From positions 490,087 to 554,086 of the forward strand of contig NZ_LMNI01000001.1 of the NCBI RefSeq assembly GCF_001422925.1: a stretch of 64,000 nucleotides of DNA, read 5' to 3'. Position numbers and translations under genes: made by a program. Numbering within the stretch: position 1 is the first letter of the stretch; every line of letters begins with the position of its first letter. The notes below the pieces were generated by a model. That model searched no databases and was not told where the DNA came from. It was given only the letters and a program-made list of their open reading frames with translations. Source of the DNA: Microbacterium sp. Leaf288 (GTDB lineage: Bacteria; Actinomycetota; Actinomycetes; Actinomycetales; Microbacteriaceae). Shown piece after piece: positions 50,574 to 59,847 of the stretch.

Positions 50574-53500
50574 CCGCGACGACGGTCGTGCGCAGCGCCT
50601 TCATGTTCTTCTCGTAGCGGGCGGCCATGAAGATGAGCAGCGCGCCGCCCAGGCCGAGCCACAGCCACCACGGCACGGCGACGTAGGTAGTGGAGATCCA
50701 CGGCCACAGCTGGGCGACCGCGTGCACGACCAGCACCGCCGAGCCGAGCAGGAGGGGCGCCTGCAGCCGGTAGGTCGCGCCGACCACCACCATTGCGATC
50801 GCGACGACGCCGAGCGAGACGATGCGCCAGAGCTCGGGCCCGCCCAGCCACCCCGCTTCGGCGGCCACTCCGGACGGGGACCCCGCGAAGTCGGTCAGCA
50901 GCGACGGCACGGTCAAGAGCGCCAGCCACGGGCCGAGTGTCGGCCACGTGCGCGACGCCGGTTCGCGGCGCAGGGTGCGCACGCCGTACGCGATGCCGCC
51001 GAGCGCCGGCGGCGCCGTGACCAGTTCGATGGGGCGCACGTCCCCGGCCGTGAGCGCCAGGATGCCGAAGCCGGCGCCCGCGATCGCAGCCGCGATCACC
51101 AGGGCCAGTCCGAGCCGGGCGCGTGCCGCCGTGCCGACCACGGTGGCCGCCGTCAGCGCCGACATCACCGCGGCGGTGCGCAGCTCGTCGCCCGTCTGCT
51201 GCACCAGCAGCAGCTGCAGCTCGGCGAGGGCGAACAGCACCGATGCGACCGCGAAGCCCGCACCGGCGGTGAGGCCGACCGCGCGCGACGGCGTCGCGCG
51301 CAGCGCAGCCAGGGCGACCGCTCCTGCGATCCCCGCCCCTGCCACGGCCCAGAGGTCGGGCTCGAGGCCGCCGGCGGGTGCGATCTCGAAGAACCGCGCG
51401 CCGCACGCGACCACCGCGACGACGAGTCCGCCCACGGCCAGCACCCCGCCGAGCGGCGCCCAGCGCCGCAGGCCCAGCACCGAGGCGCCCGCGACGCCGA
51501 GCACGCCGCCGATGACGGCGGTCACGGTCGTGAGCACGAGATCGGCGTCCGGACGCGTGAGCGACATCGCGACGAGCAGGGCCGTCCCGGCGCCGGCCAG
51601 GGCGGCCGCACCGCGGGCGGCGGCATCCGCTGCTGCGCGTGCCGTCAGCAGGACGGCCACCGCCACGACGCCGAGGCCCGCGACGATCGCCGCCGCCGCG
51701 TCGCCCGCGACGGCCGGCGGGACGAGCCCGCGCAGCCCCATCAGGACGGCGGCGAAACCGAGCAGCATCGCGGTCGGGGTGCGCAGCGACCAGATGTCCA
51801 CGAACCGCGGGGTCCGCGGCACGGACGGCGCGACGGCTGCCGCGGGCGGCGCTGCGTACGCCGGTGGCGCGGCAGGATGCACGGGGGAACCCGCGGGCGG
51901 AGCGTAGGCGGAGAGCTCTTCGGACGGGGCACTCGTCGCGAACGGGCCGGGCGGGATGGGCGCCGCAGCACCCCGGGCAGACGCCGGCGGCGCGGCGACC
52001 TGCGCCGCTGTGGGCGCGGGCGCCGCGGCGACGCGCTCGCGCGCAGGCTCGCGCAGCGCTGCCACCCCGGCCGCCGCCGCGAGGGTGAGCGCGATGTACG
52101 CCCAGAGGCGCGCGGGCTCGGCCGCGACCAGGAGGCTCGGCGCGGTGGCGAGCACCACACCCACGATCCACGCGGGGCCCTCCGCGGCGGGCCAGACATC
52201 GCCGGCCCGCCGACGCCGGAGCATGCCGAGCACGGCCCCGACGAGACACATCGCGGCGACGGGGAGCGACACCGCCTCTACCTCGGTCGCCGCACCCAGC
52301 ACCCAGCCCGCGGCGCCGACCGCGAAGGCCCCCGCGAGCGAGATCCAGCGGGTCGCGCCGGTCAGCGGAAGGCGGTTCAGCCCCGCGGCGGCGAGATGCA
52401 GTGCGGCGAGCATGATGATCGTCCCCGCGACGATGCGCGGCTCGTCGGCGATCGGCAGGATCGCGACGATCGCCGCGATGACGGCTGCCGGGGGCACGAT
52501 GAGTGCGTAGAGCCCGGACGCCAGACGGCTCGGCCGCGCGAGGGTCGCGCCCCAGCCCGACGCGTACGCGACCGCGACCAGCAGCACGAGCCAGAGCACC
52601 TGCGAGCCCTGCCCTTCGAACGCGCGCTCGACGGCGACGAGCCCGATCGCGATCACGGCGACGCCGGCCCCGAGCGGAGCGGCGGGACGGATGCTGCGCA
52701 CCGGCGTGAACGACAGCGCCAGGCACACCGCCACGGCGACGAGGGCGATGACCACGCCCCGCAGCGGCTCCCCGCTCCACCCCTCGACGGCGGGAGCCCA
52801 CAGCCCGAGCGCGAGACCGCCGGCGAGGGCGATGCTCGCCTCGACGCGGCGGCGCAGCCGCACCAGCAGCGCGGCGAAGACCACGAGCACCACGGCCGAC
52901 GGCACGACGTACGACTCCACCGTGTACGACATGTCGGGGGTGCCGGCGTCGAGCCACGTCCACCACGCCGCGATCGCGGCGACGAGCGCCGGCCACGCCA
53001 GCAGTCGGCGGGGGCCGTCGAGGAGCGGCATCCCGTTCCGCTTCGTCGCGAAGCGATCGTCGGCAGGATCCGCCGCGATCGCCCCCACCCACCCGCGGGA
53101 CACGGATGCCGCGGCGAAGCCCACGGCGACGATCGCGAGTGCGGCCCATACGAGCAGAGGAGTCACCGGCCACACCACGACGAGCACCGTGAGGGCAGCG
53201 CCGAGATCGGCGGCGAGCCTGCGGAGCACGCGATCCGTCGGGCGCGGCCGCGGCGGGGAGGGGGCGATGTCGGCCGGCCACTGCGAGACGGGTGCGGGCG
53301 GAGCCTCGTTCGCTTCGCGTCGCGGGAACGCGGTGGCCGCCGCGACGAGCGGAACGACGACCGCCGCGGCGGTGAGGGCGAGCGGCGCCCCTTCCGTGTC
53401 GCGCAGACCGAACGTGCCGAGCACGTCGTAGGTCGTCGCGGCTGCGACCGGGGCCGTCAGCGCCGCGGCGAGGATCGTCGGCACCCCGGCGACGCGGGTG

Positions 53501-55965
53501 ACGCCGAAGGCGACGATCGTGAGGCCGGCGAGCAGCAGGGCGCCCCGCGCGATGCCGAGGCCCGGCTCGCCGATCGCCGTCAGCAGCGGGTTCGCCGAGG
53601 GCTCGGCACCCGGCGTCGTCACAGCGGTGAACGCGCCGACGAGGCTGAACGCCGCGAGCACCTCGGCGGCGACGGCCAGCGCGATGCGGCTCGCGCGTTC
53701 CACAGGCAGCAGGATCGCCGCGACGAGGGTCGCGACGGCCACCCACTGCAGCAGCGTCGCGATCACCGGGCCCGGCTCGCCCGTCAGGCCGGTCACCGCC
53801 GCGAGGGCGCTCGGGGCGAACAACGTCGACAGCGCGGCGACGGCGACCGGGGCGACGGCCGCCACGACCGCGGCGATGTCGGTCGGCCGCAGCACGAGCC
53901 GCAGCGCGATCGGGTACGCCATCGCGACGCCGATCCCGACGAGCCACAGCCACGGCGTGGCCACGCCGCCGACGTATGCGGTCGCGGCGGCGATCCCGCC
54001 GGCGACCAGGTACCCGATCGGAAGGCCTCTGGCGAGGAGTCCCTCGCCGGGATCGACCGCACCGTCGGCGTCGACGCCGTTGCGGCGGCGCTTTCGGATC
54101 CGGAGCACCGCGACGACGGCCACCGCGGCGACGACCAGGACGACCGCGATCGCCACGACGACGGCCGGGACGGCCGTCCGCGCGCCCGCGACCAGCAGGA
54201 GGACCGTCGCCACGGCCGGCACGAACGGGCGCAGCACCGGTCCTCGCAGCGAGGGCGTCGCGAGCAGCAGGCCGCCGATGACCACGGCGGTGATCACCGC
54301 GAGCAGCGGGACCTCGGGGGCTCCGGCCGGGAGGGTGAAGGCATCCGTCCGCCACGCCGTCCACGAGGCGCCGATCGTCACGATCGCCTGCGTGACCCAC
54401 GTGAGGATGATGGCGACGATCGACAGCCCGGCGACGACCGCGGACGCGATCGCCGCGGGCACCCACGCGGGTGCGCCGCGTCGGCTGCGCACGACGTCGA
54501 TCGCGACGGCGACGAGCACGGCCAGCACGGGGGCGACCAGCACGCCGTACACCGGGAGGCCGCTGCGCATCGCGAGCTGCCAGCCCGCGAGCCCCGCGGC
54601 CGCGGTCGCGACCACCGAGGCGACGCCCGAGACCACGACGGCGGCGGGAAGACGAGCGCCGTCGACCGTCCGATGGGCGAGCCACGCATGCGCGATGCCC
54701 AGCACGACGAGCCCGATGCCCGACCAGATCACGACCGGCAGCGCGCCCCCGGTCAGGAACCCCGCGGCGAGACCCGCCGCGACCAGGGCAGCCACCCCGC
54801 TGAGCGCGAGCACGAGGCGCTCGACCGCATGGTCCTCGCCGCGCCGCGCCGAGGACCAGGGTGCGGGAAGCGCGTGCACCAGCCCGCCGGCGGCGGCGCC
54901 GAGCAGGCCGGCGGTGAGGGCTTCCGCGGGTGGCAGCGACGTCAGCCCGCCCACGAGGAATCCGAGGCCTGCCGGCAGGGCGAGCGAGGCGGCGAGGTCG
55001 GGTCCGCGCAGGTGCGAGACGCGCGCCCACAGGCGGCAGATCACCGCGACGACGAGAGCGGACACCCCCGTGTACAGCGCTGCGTCGGTCGACCCCGTGC
55101 CGAACAGGTCGTTCGCCCGTACGGCCCAGGCGTCCAGCGCGAGCAGTCCCACACCGAGCGCGCCGATCCCCTCGGCCGTCGCCCCCAGGTCGCGGCGGCG
55201 CAGCCACGAGGCCAGCGCGATCGTGGCGAGGGTGATGCCGCCGATGATGAGCGCGCGCACCGCGATGCCCCACAGGAACCACGCCAGCAGCAGGAAGAAG
55301 ACCGCGGCGATGCCGACCAGCGAGACGCCGACGATGAGCAGCAGCACCGGCACGGTCAGCCGGCGGCGGGGAGCGGATGCCGCCACCGCGACCGGTGCGG
55401 ACGGCCCGGGTCCTTGCGGGCCAGAGGCGGCGGGTGCGGGCGGCTTCGGGGGCACGACGATCTCGGGCGCCGTCGTCGCGGCTGCCGCGAGGGTGGACTC
55501 CGGCACGGTCACGAGCTCGATCGCGTCGGGCGCTGTGAGGGACGCGCCCTCCGCCGCGGGCTCGGCCACGACGGCGATGGCGCCGGTCGGCGGTGCCGAG
55601 GCGCCGAGCATCGCCTCGGCGGCGGGCGCCAGGTGCACGGCGACGCCTGCGTCGGCGACGGCCGCGACGAGCTCCGGCGCTGCGGCCACGGTCGCGGGTG
55701 CAGCATCCGCTGTCGCCGCGGATGCCGTCGCGTGCGCGAGGCGGATCTCGTCCATCAGCTGCTGACGCGACAGCTCCAGCGTGAGCATCTGGCGGCCGAG
55801 CTCGAGCACGCGCGGGGCGCCCGGGTCGGTCAACGCGAAGCCGCACGCGGGGCATACCCGCGCGGTGACGGCGGTGAAGCACGACGGGCATCGGTGCGCG
55901 TCGGCGAGATCGAACGGAGACGCAGGCCACAGGGGTCCGTCGTCGTGCGTTGCGCTCATGTCCAT
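50557..55965 (-). CDS. Giant polytopic membrane protein with N-terminal zinc ribbon, unknown function
   Basis: An 1802-residue protein. The N-terminus is a zinc ribbon: C26-P-S-C29, then C38-P-A-C41. A helix (LELGRQMLTLELSRQQLMDE) follows, and an Ala/Pro-rich linker with repeats of PxP follows to about 215. From about 225 to the end the sequence is an almost unbroken series of hydrophobic segments, probably 45 or more. It resembles SCO7613-type actinobacterial membrane proteins. No transporter, enzyme or sensor motif was found. The ATG at 55965 has GGAG five bases upstream; ATG 55959 is possible. Confidence 0.8.
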   Translation of the reverse strand: MDMSATHDDGPLWPASPFDLADAHRCPSCFTAVTARVCPACGFALTDPGAPRVLELGRQMLTLELSRQQLMDEIRLAHATASAATADAAPATVAAAPELVAAVADAGVAVHLAPAAEAMLGASAPPTGAIAVVAEPAAEGASLTAPDAIELVTVPESTLAAAATTAPEIVVPPKPPAPAASGPQGPGPSAPVAVAASAPRRRLTVPVLLLIVGVSLVGIAAVFFLLLAWFLWGIAVRALIIGGITLATIALASWLRRRDLGATAEGIGALGVGLLALDAWAVRANDLFGTGSTDAALYTGVSALVVAVICRLWARVSHLRGPDLAASLALPAGLGFLVGGLTSLPPAEALTAGLLGAAAGGLVHALPAPWSSARRGEDHAVERLVLALSGVAALVAAGLAAGFLTGGALPVVIWSGIGLVVLGIAHAWLAHRTVDGARLPAAVVVSGVASVVATAAAGLAGWQLAMRSGLPVYGVLVAPVLAVLVAVAIDVVRSRRGAPAWVPAAIASAVVAGLSIVAIILTWVTQAIVTIGASWTAWRTDAFTLPAGAPEVPLLAVITAVVIGGLLLATPSLRGPVLRPFVPAVATVLLLVAGARTAVPAVVVAIAVVLVVAAVAVVAVLRIRKRRRNGVDADGAVDPGEGLLARGLPIGYLVAGGIAAATAYVGGVATPWLWLVGIGVAMAYPIALRLVLRPTDIAAVVAAVAPVAVAALSTLFAPSALAAVTGLTGEPGPVIATLLQWVAVATLVAAILLPVERASRIALAVAAEVLAAFSLVGAFTAVTTPGAEPSANPLLTAIGEPGLGIARGALLLAGLTIVAFGVTRVAGVPTILAAALTAPVAAATTYDVLGTFGLRDTEGAPLALTAAAVVVPLVAAATAFPRREANEAPPAPVSQWPADIAPSPPRPRPTDRVLRRLAADLGAALTVLVVVWPVTPLLVWAALAIVAVGFAAASVSRGWVGAIAADPADDRFATKRNGMPLLDGPRRLLAWPALVAAIAAWWTWLDAGTPDMSYTVESYVVPSAVVLVVFAALLVRLRRRVEASIALAGGLALGLWAPAVEGWSGEPLRGVVIALVAVAVCLALSFTPVRSIRPAAPLGAGVAVIAIGLVAVERAFEGQGSQVLWLVLLVAVAYASGWGATLARPSRLASGLYALIVPPAAVIAAIVAILPIADEPRIVAGTIIMLAALHLAAAGLNRLPLTGATRWISLAGAFAVGAAGWVLGAATEVEAVSLPVAAMCLVGAVLGMLRRRRAGDVWPAAEGPAWIVGVVLATAPSLLVAAEPARLWAYIALTLAAAAGVAALREPARERVAAAPAPTAAQVAAPPASARGAAAPIPPGPFATSAPSEELSAYAPPAGSPVHPAAPPAYAAPPAAAVAPSVPRTPRFVDIWSLRTPTAMLLGFAAVLMGLRGLVPPAVAGDAAAAIVAGLGVVAVAVLLTARAAADAAARGAAALAGAGTALLVAMSLTRPDADLVLTTVTAVIGGVLGVAGASVLGLRRWAPLGGVLAVGGLVVAVVACGARFFEIAPAGGLEPDLWAVAGAGIAGAVALAALRATPSRAVGLTAGAGFAVASVLFALAELQLLLVQQTGDELRTAAVMSALTAATVVGTAARARLGLALVIAAAIAGAGFGILALTAGDVRPIELVTAPPALGGIAYGVRTLRREPASRTWPTLGPWLALLTVPSLLTDFAGSPSGVAAEAGWLGGPELWRIVSLGVVAIAMVVVGATYRLQAPLLLGSAVLVVHAVAQLWPWISTTYVAVPWWLWLGLGGALLIFMAARYEKNMKALRTTVVAVTSLR

Positions 55966-56086
55966 CCCCTCTCCCGGGATTGACGACATGGTCCACCCGG
56001 ATCCGACGCGTGCGCGAGACTTTGTAGACAGGCACAGGGCCCTCGGTGCCCCAGGCGCCTCGTATTGGACCACGTGTCAGGAGAGA

Positions 56087-56104
56087 TTCCTGCCCAGGAA
56101 TATA
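56087..56104 (-). promoter_or_regulatory. Candidate promoter/operator for the giant membrane protein
   Basis: On the - strand TATATT (56099-56104) is a good -10, followed directly by the palindrome TTCCTG-CC-CAGGAA (56087-56100), which would cover the transcription start. Leader about 125 nt. Confidence 0.4.
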
Positions 56105-56186
56105 GCGCGGCGGGCGCGGGTCGCCTCGCAGCCTCCACGGCTGGAGGTCGAACCGGGCCGCGTCAAGTGCGACACGCCGTCCGTGC

Positions 56187-56192
56187 TAGACT
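56187..56192 (+). promoter_or_regulatory. Promoter of the L28-L33-S14 operon
   Basis: TAGACT is a strong -10; the -35 region (GTCAAG near 56162) is weak. The leader is about 155 nt. No Zur-type box (TGANAA...TTNTCA) is present between here and rpmB, so zinc control of this operon is not supported. Confidence 0.5.
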
Positions 56193-56227
56193 GACTCTTT
56201 GTCTGCGCGCCTCCAGCACGCAGTACG

Positions 56228-56258
56228 CGTTTCGACTCGCTTCGCTCGCTCAACGACC
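56228..56258. repeat. Short dispersed repeat in the ribosomal-protein leader
   Basis: The core GCTTCGCTCGCTCAACGACC preceded by TTTCGACTC is a well-known type of short intergenic repeat of high-GC actinobacteria (general knowledge). It lies inside the rpmB leader and is followed by CCGGAA-AC-TTCCGG. Only one copy is in the window. Confidence 0.55.
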
Positions 56259-56351
56259 GGAAACTTCCGGGCGATGGCGGCGTGCGTCGAGATGCAGACA
56301 AGGGATCTTGGGTGAGGTCGTCCGGCCTCACGGTACTAAGGAGACATCACC

Positions 56352-56588
56352 ATGGCAGCAGTGTGCCAGGTGACCGGAGCAGTTCCCGGCTTCGGTCACA
56401 ACATCTCGCACTCGCACCGCCGGACGAAGCGCCGCTTCGACCCGAACGTGCAGAAGAAGACCTACTTCGTTCCGTCGCTGGGTCGCAACATCAAGCTCAA
56501 CGTCTCGGCCAAGGGCATCAAGGTCATCGACGCTCGCGGCATCGAGGCGGTCGTGCGTGACCTCCAGGCGAAGGGTGTGAAGCTCTAA
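56352..56588 (+). CDS. rpmB: Ribosomal protein L28 (cysteine-poor form)
   Basis: A 78-residue L28. It begins [15 protein letters not shown] with a single Cys; the second Cys of the zinc-ribbon form (CxxC) is replaced, and no later CxxC exists, so it is the zinc-independent type. [15 protein letters not shown] and [10 protein letters not shown] are the family landmarks. Ribosome site AAGGAG nine bases before the ATG. The stop overlaps the rpmG start (TAATG). Confidence 0.95.
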   Translation: MAAVCQVTGAVPGFGHNISHSHRRTKRRFDPNVQKKTYFVPSLGRNIKLNVSAKGIKVIDARGIEAVVRDLQAKGVKL

Positions 56589-56758
56589 TGGCCAAGAAGG
56601 CACAGGACGTCCGTCCGATCATCAAGCTGCGTTCGACCGCGGGCACGGGTTACACCTACGTCACGCGCAAGAACCGCCGCAACAACCCCGACCGCATCGT
56701 GCTCAAGAAGTACGACCCGGTCATCCGCAAGCACGTCGATTTCCGAGAGGAGCGTTGA
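56588..56758 (+). CDS. rpmG: Ribosomal protein L33 (cysteine-free form)
   Basis: A 56-residue L33: [19 protein letters not shown] and [18 protein letters not shown]. It has no cysteine, so it is the zinc-independent paralogue. It is coupled to rpmB by a one-base overlap and to rpsN by 3 bp. Confidence 0.95.
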   Translation: MAKKAQDVRPIIKLRSTAGTGYTYVTRKNRRNNPDRIVLKKYDPVIRKHVDFREER

Positions 56759-56761
56759 TCC

Positions 56762-57067
56762 ATGGCTAAGAAGAGCAAGATCGCGCGCAACAAGCAGCGC
56801 CAGGAGGTCGTCGACCGCTACGCCGCCAAGCGCCTTGAGCTGAAGAAGGCGCTCGTTTCGCCGACGTCGACCGACGAGGAGCGCGAAGCCGCTCGCGTGG
56901 GCCTGCAGAAGCTGCCCCGCAACGCGTCGCCGGTCCGCCTGCGCTCGCGCGACGTCATCGACGGCCGCCCCCGCGGTGTCCTCACGAAGTTCGGCATCTC
57001 GCGTGTCCGCTTCCGTGACATGGCGCACCGTGGCGAGCTGCCCGGCGTGACCAAGTCGAGCTGGTAA
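56762..57067 (+). CDS. rpsN: Ribosomal protein S14 (long, zinc-independent form)
   Basis: A 101-residue S14, the long form without the CxxC zinc motif of the 61-residue S14[16 protein letters not shown] at the start and [18 protein letters not shown], then [19 protein letters not shown] are family landmarks. Last gene of the trio; GAGAGGAG before the ATG. A strong terminator follows. Confidence 0.95.
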   Translation: MAKKSKIARNKQRQEVVDRYAAKRLELKKALVSPTSTDEEREAARVGLQKLPRNASPVRLRSRDVIDGRPRGVLTKFGISRVRFRDMAHRGELPGVTKSSW

Positions 57068-57078
57068 GCACCCGCTTC

Positions 57079-57118
57079 GCAGAAGGCCCGGAGTTCCTCG
57101 GAACTCCGGGCCTTCTGC
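57079..57118 (+). terminator. Terminator of the ribosomal-protein operon
   Basis: A 17-bp perfect stem (57079-57095 with 57102-57118) with loop CCTCGG, starting 12 bp after the rpsN stop. Its core closely matches the terminator at 63065-63092. Confidence 0.85.
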
Positions 57119-57126
57119 ATTTCCGC

Positions 57127-57159
57127 TCGACATCGATCGTCCGAATGTGTATCGTTACA
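57127..57159 (+). promoter_or_regulatory. GH51 promoter with LacI-type operator 1
   Basis: TCGACA (57127-57132), 17 bp, TATCGT (57150-57155) is a good promoter. TGTATCGTTACA (57148-57159) overlaps the -10, so binding would repress. This is the inverse complement of the operator at 59796-59807 and has the central CG of LacI-family sites. Confidence 0.75.
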
Positions 57160-57194
57160 AATCGCCTCGCCCCGATGTTTCGAAGGAGAAACCC

Positions 57195-58721
57195 GTGCCC
57201 GACCTCCGCGCTCGCGCCGTCGTCGACCTGGACGTCCCCGGTCCGGTCATCAGCCGCCACCTCTACGGCCACTTCGCCGAGCACCTGGGGCGCTGCATCT
57301 ACGGTGGCTTCTACGTCGGCGAGGATTCGTCGATCCCCCACGAGCGCGGCATCCGACTCGACGTCGTCGAGGCGCTGAAGGGCATCGGCATCCCGAACCT
57401 CCGCTGGCCGGGCGGCTGCTTCGCCGACGAGTACCACTGGCGCGACGGGATCGGCCCGAAAGAGTCGCGGCCCCGCATGGTCAACACCCACTGGGGCGAC
57501 GTCGTCGAGAACAATCACTTCGGCACGCACGAGTTCATGGACCTGTGCGAGATGCTGGGCGCCGACGCGTACGTCAGCGGCAACGTCGGCTCGGGCAGCG
57601 TGCAGGAGATGAGCGACTGGGTCGAGTACCTGACGCGCGACGGCGACAGCCCGATGGCGAGCCTGCGCCGCGAGAACGGGCGCGACGAGCCGTGGAAGGT
57701 GCCGTTCTGGGGCATCGGCAACGAGGCCTGGGGATGCGGCGGCAACTTCACCGCCCCGCAATTCGCCTCCGAGGCGCGTCGCTACGCGACCTTCTGCCGC
57801 GACCACGGCGACAACAAGCTCTACCGCATCGCCGCCGGCGCGTCCGATGACGACGTGACCTGGACGACGGCGCTCATGGAGGCGCTCAACTGCCTCGGCT
57901 GCCAGCGCGACCCGAAGAACATCTTCCAGGCGATCTCGTTCCACTACTACACGCTCGCCGGCACGTGGGAGCACAAGGGCAGCGCCACGTCGTTCTCCAC
58001 CGAGGACTACTACGCGACGATGTCGAAGGCGCAGGACATCGAGCGCGTCATCAGCGCGCACGCCCGGATCATGGACGCGTATGACCCGGGCCGCAAGGTC
58101 GGGCTCGTGCTCGACGAGTGGGGCACGTGGTGGGACGTCGAGGAGGGCACCATCCCCGGGTTCCTGTACCAGCAGAACACCGTGCGCGACGCGCTCGTGG
58201 CGGCCGTCCACTTCGACGCGTTCCACCGCAACGCCGACCGCCTGGTGATGGCCAACATCGCGCAGACGGTGAACGTCTTGCAGGCGATGCTGCTGACGGA
58301 TGCCGAGACCGGCGCCCTCGTGCTCACGCCGACGTACCACGTGTTCGAGATGAGCCGCGGCCACCACGACGCGACGTCGCTCGCCGTCCACGTCCTCGAC
58401 GCCCCCGACGCCCGCGAGGCGGACGGCCGATCGCTGCAGGTGGTGTCGGCGTCGGCCAGCACGACGGGATCGACGGCGCTGCTCTCGCTGAGCAACCTCG
58501 ACGCCGAGGCATCCCTCTCCATCGAGGTCGATCTGCGCGGCCGGACGGTGTCGTCAGCGACGGCCCGCGTGCTCACCGGCGACTCCGCCGCCGCGCACAA
58601 CTCGGCCGAGGCGCCCGAGGCGGTGGCCCCGGTCGCGCTCGACACGGAGCTCGACGGCGGCACGCTGCGGGTCACGCTGCCGGCGCACTCGTTCGCGACG
58701 GTGTCGCTGGAGCTGGCCTGA
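57195..58721 (+). CDS. Alpha-L-arabinofuranosidase, GH51
   Basis: A 508-residue cytoplasmic GH51 enzyme. LYGHFAEHLGRCIYGG near the N-terminus, LRWPGGCFADEYHWRDGIGP, the acid/base E177 in GIGNEAWGCGG and the nucleophile E308 in LVLDEWGTWW are all present. No signal peptide, so it acts on imported arabino-oligosaccharides. GTG 57195 with GAAGGAG upstream was chosen; the frame is open for 16 codons more into the promoter. Controlled by the LacI regulator downstream, by inference from the shared operator. Confidence 0.93.
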   Translation: MPDLRARAVVDLDVPGPVISRHLYGHFAEHLGRCIYGGFYVGEDSSIPHERGIRLDVVEALKGIGIPNLRWPGGCFADEYHWRDGIGPKESRPRMVNTHWGDVVENNHFGTHEFMDLCEMLGADAYVSGNVGSGSVQEMSDWVEYLTRDGDSPMASLRRENGRDEPWKVPFWGIGNEAWGCGGNFTAPQFASEARRYATFCRDHGDNKLYRIAAGASDDDVTWTTALMEALNCLGCQRDPKNIFQAISFHYYTLAGTWEHKGSATSFSTEDYYATMSKAQDIERVISAHARIMDAYDPGRKVGLVLDEWGTWWDVEEGTIPGFLYQQNTVRDALVAAVHFDAFHRNADRLVMANIAQTVNVLQAMLLTDAETGALVLTPTYHVFEMSRGHHDATSLAVHVLDAPDAREADGRSLQVVSASASTTGSTALLSLSNLDAEASLSIEVDLRGRTVSSATARVLTGDSAAAHNSAEAPEAVAPVALDTELDGGTLRVTLPAHSFATVSLELA

Positions 58722-58744
58722 CGGCCGGGCCGGCGGCCCACGGA

Positions 58745-58750
58745 TAGAGT
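58745..58750 (+). promoter_or_regulatory. -10 box of a leaderless promoter for the LacI gene
   Basis: TAGAGT ends six bases before the ATG at 58757; there is no ribosome site and no copy of the operator here, so the regulator seems not to repress itself through that site. Confidence 0.6.
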
Positions 58751-58756
58751 TCAGCA

Positions 58757-59758
58757 ATGGCCACCCTGCACGACGTCGCCAAGGCCGCCGGCGTCTCGCC
58801 GATGACCGTGTCGAACGTGCTCAACAAGCACCCGCACGTGCGGGCCGAGACGCGTGAGCGCGTGCTCAAGGCGATCGACGACCTCGGTTATCGCGTGAAC
58901 GTCGCGGCGCGCAACCTGCGTGCGGGGCGCACCAACACGATCGGGTTCGCCGTGCCGGAGGTCGACCGGCCGTACTTCGCCCAGCTCGCGGCGCGCGTCA
59001 TCGCGAAGGCGCACGAGGCCGGATACCGCGTCGTGATCGAGCAGACCGGCGCCGACCGCGAGAACGAGCTGTCGGCCATCGTGTCGTCGCGCACCCGCAT
59101 GTACGACGGGCTCATCCTGTCGGCCGTCGGCCTCGGCACCGCCGACCGCGACCTGCTCACGACCGACGTGCCGATGGTGATCCTGGGCGAGAGCGTCTTC
59201 GACTCGCCGGTCGACCACATCGCCCTGCCCAACGAGGACGGCACGTACGCCGCGACGATGCACCTGATCGACCGGGGGTGCCGGCGCATCGCGATGGTCG
59301 AGGGCGACGACGTCAGCCGCCTCAGCGTCACGTCGCTGCGTCACGCGGGATACCGTCGGGCGCTCGCCGAGCGGGGCATCGAGCCGGACCCTGCGCTCGT
59401 CGTCGAGCTGCAGGAGCTGTCGTCCGAGTCCGGACGCCTCGCCGCGCACGGACTGGTCGACCGCGCCGCGGGTGTCGACGGTGTGGTGTGCATCACCGAC
59501 ACCGTCGCGCTGGGCGTGATCCGCGGGCTCGCCGATCGCGGCATCTCGGTCCCCGGCGATGTGAAGGTGGTCGGCTTCGACGACATCCTCGAGGCCCGGT
59601 ACAGCGTGCCGAGCCTCACCACCATCGACCCCGACCACGAGGAGGTCGCCCGGCTCGCCGTCGACCTCCTGCTCGCCCGCCTGGCGGACTCACCGGACTG
59701 GCAGCCCCGGGAGCACGTCACCGGGTTCCGTGTGGTCGCGCGGGAGTCGACCGGATGA
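58757..59758 (+). CDS. LacI-family transcriptional regulator of the arabinoside genes
   Basis: A 333-residue LacI repressor. HTH and hinge in TLHDVAKAAGVSPMTVSNVL and LRAGRTNTIGFAVPE; periplasmic-binding-like effector domain from about 62. It stands between GH51 and the sugar transporter genes. Three copies of one palindrome with a CG centre lie before GH51, before the first permease and before the binding protein, which fits a local repressor. The inducer is probably arabinose or an arabino-oligosaccharide. Confidence 0.92.
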   Translation: MATLHDVAKAAGVSPMTVSNVLNKHPHVRAETRERVLKAIDDLGYRVNVAARNLRAGRTNTIGFAVPEVDRPYFAQLAARVIAKAHEAGYRVVIEQTGADRENELSAIVSSRTRMYDGLILSAVGLGTADRDLLTTDVPMVILGESVFDSPVDHIALPNEDGTYAATMHLIDRGCRRIAMVEGDDVSRLSVTSLRHAGYRRALAERGIEPDPALVVELQELSSESGRLAAHGLVDRAAGVDGVVCITDTVALGVIRGLADRGISVPGDVKVVGFDDILEARYSVPSLTTIDPDHEEVARLAVDLLLARLADSPDWQPREHVTGFRVVARESTG

Positions 59759-59795
59759 ATCCGGCATGAGGATCCCGGACCGGCTCTAGACCGGT

Positions 59796-59807
59796 TGTAA
59801 CGATACA
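59796..59807. promoter_or_regulatory. LacI-type operator 2 (permease operon)
   Basis: TGTAACGATACA, 40 bp before the GTG at 59848 and next to TAGCAT (59810-59815), the likely -10. Confidence 0.75.
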
Positions 59808-59847
59808 GGTAGCATTCAGTCCACTTCCGCTGGTCGAAGGAGATCAC

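Noticed and set aside
50251..55983. Open frames of 1910 and 1959 codons overlapping the giant membrane-protein gene
   Set aside because: Their products are Arg/Gly/Asp/His-rich with no domain or hydrophobic pattern, as expected for shadow frames in about 70 % GC DNA; the - strand frame ending at 50557 has coherent membrane spans and a zinc ribbon.
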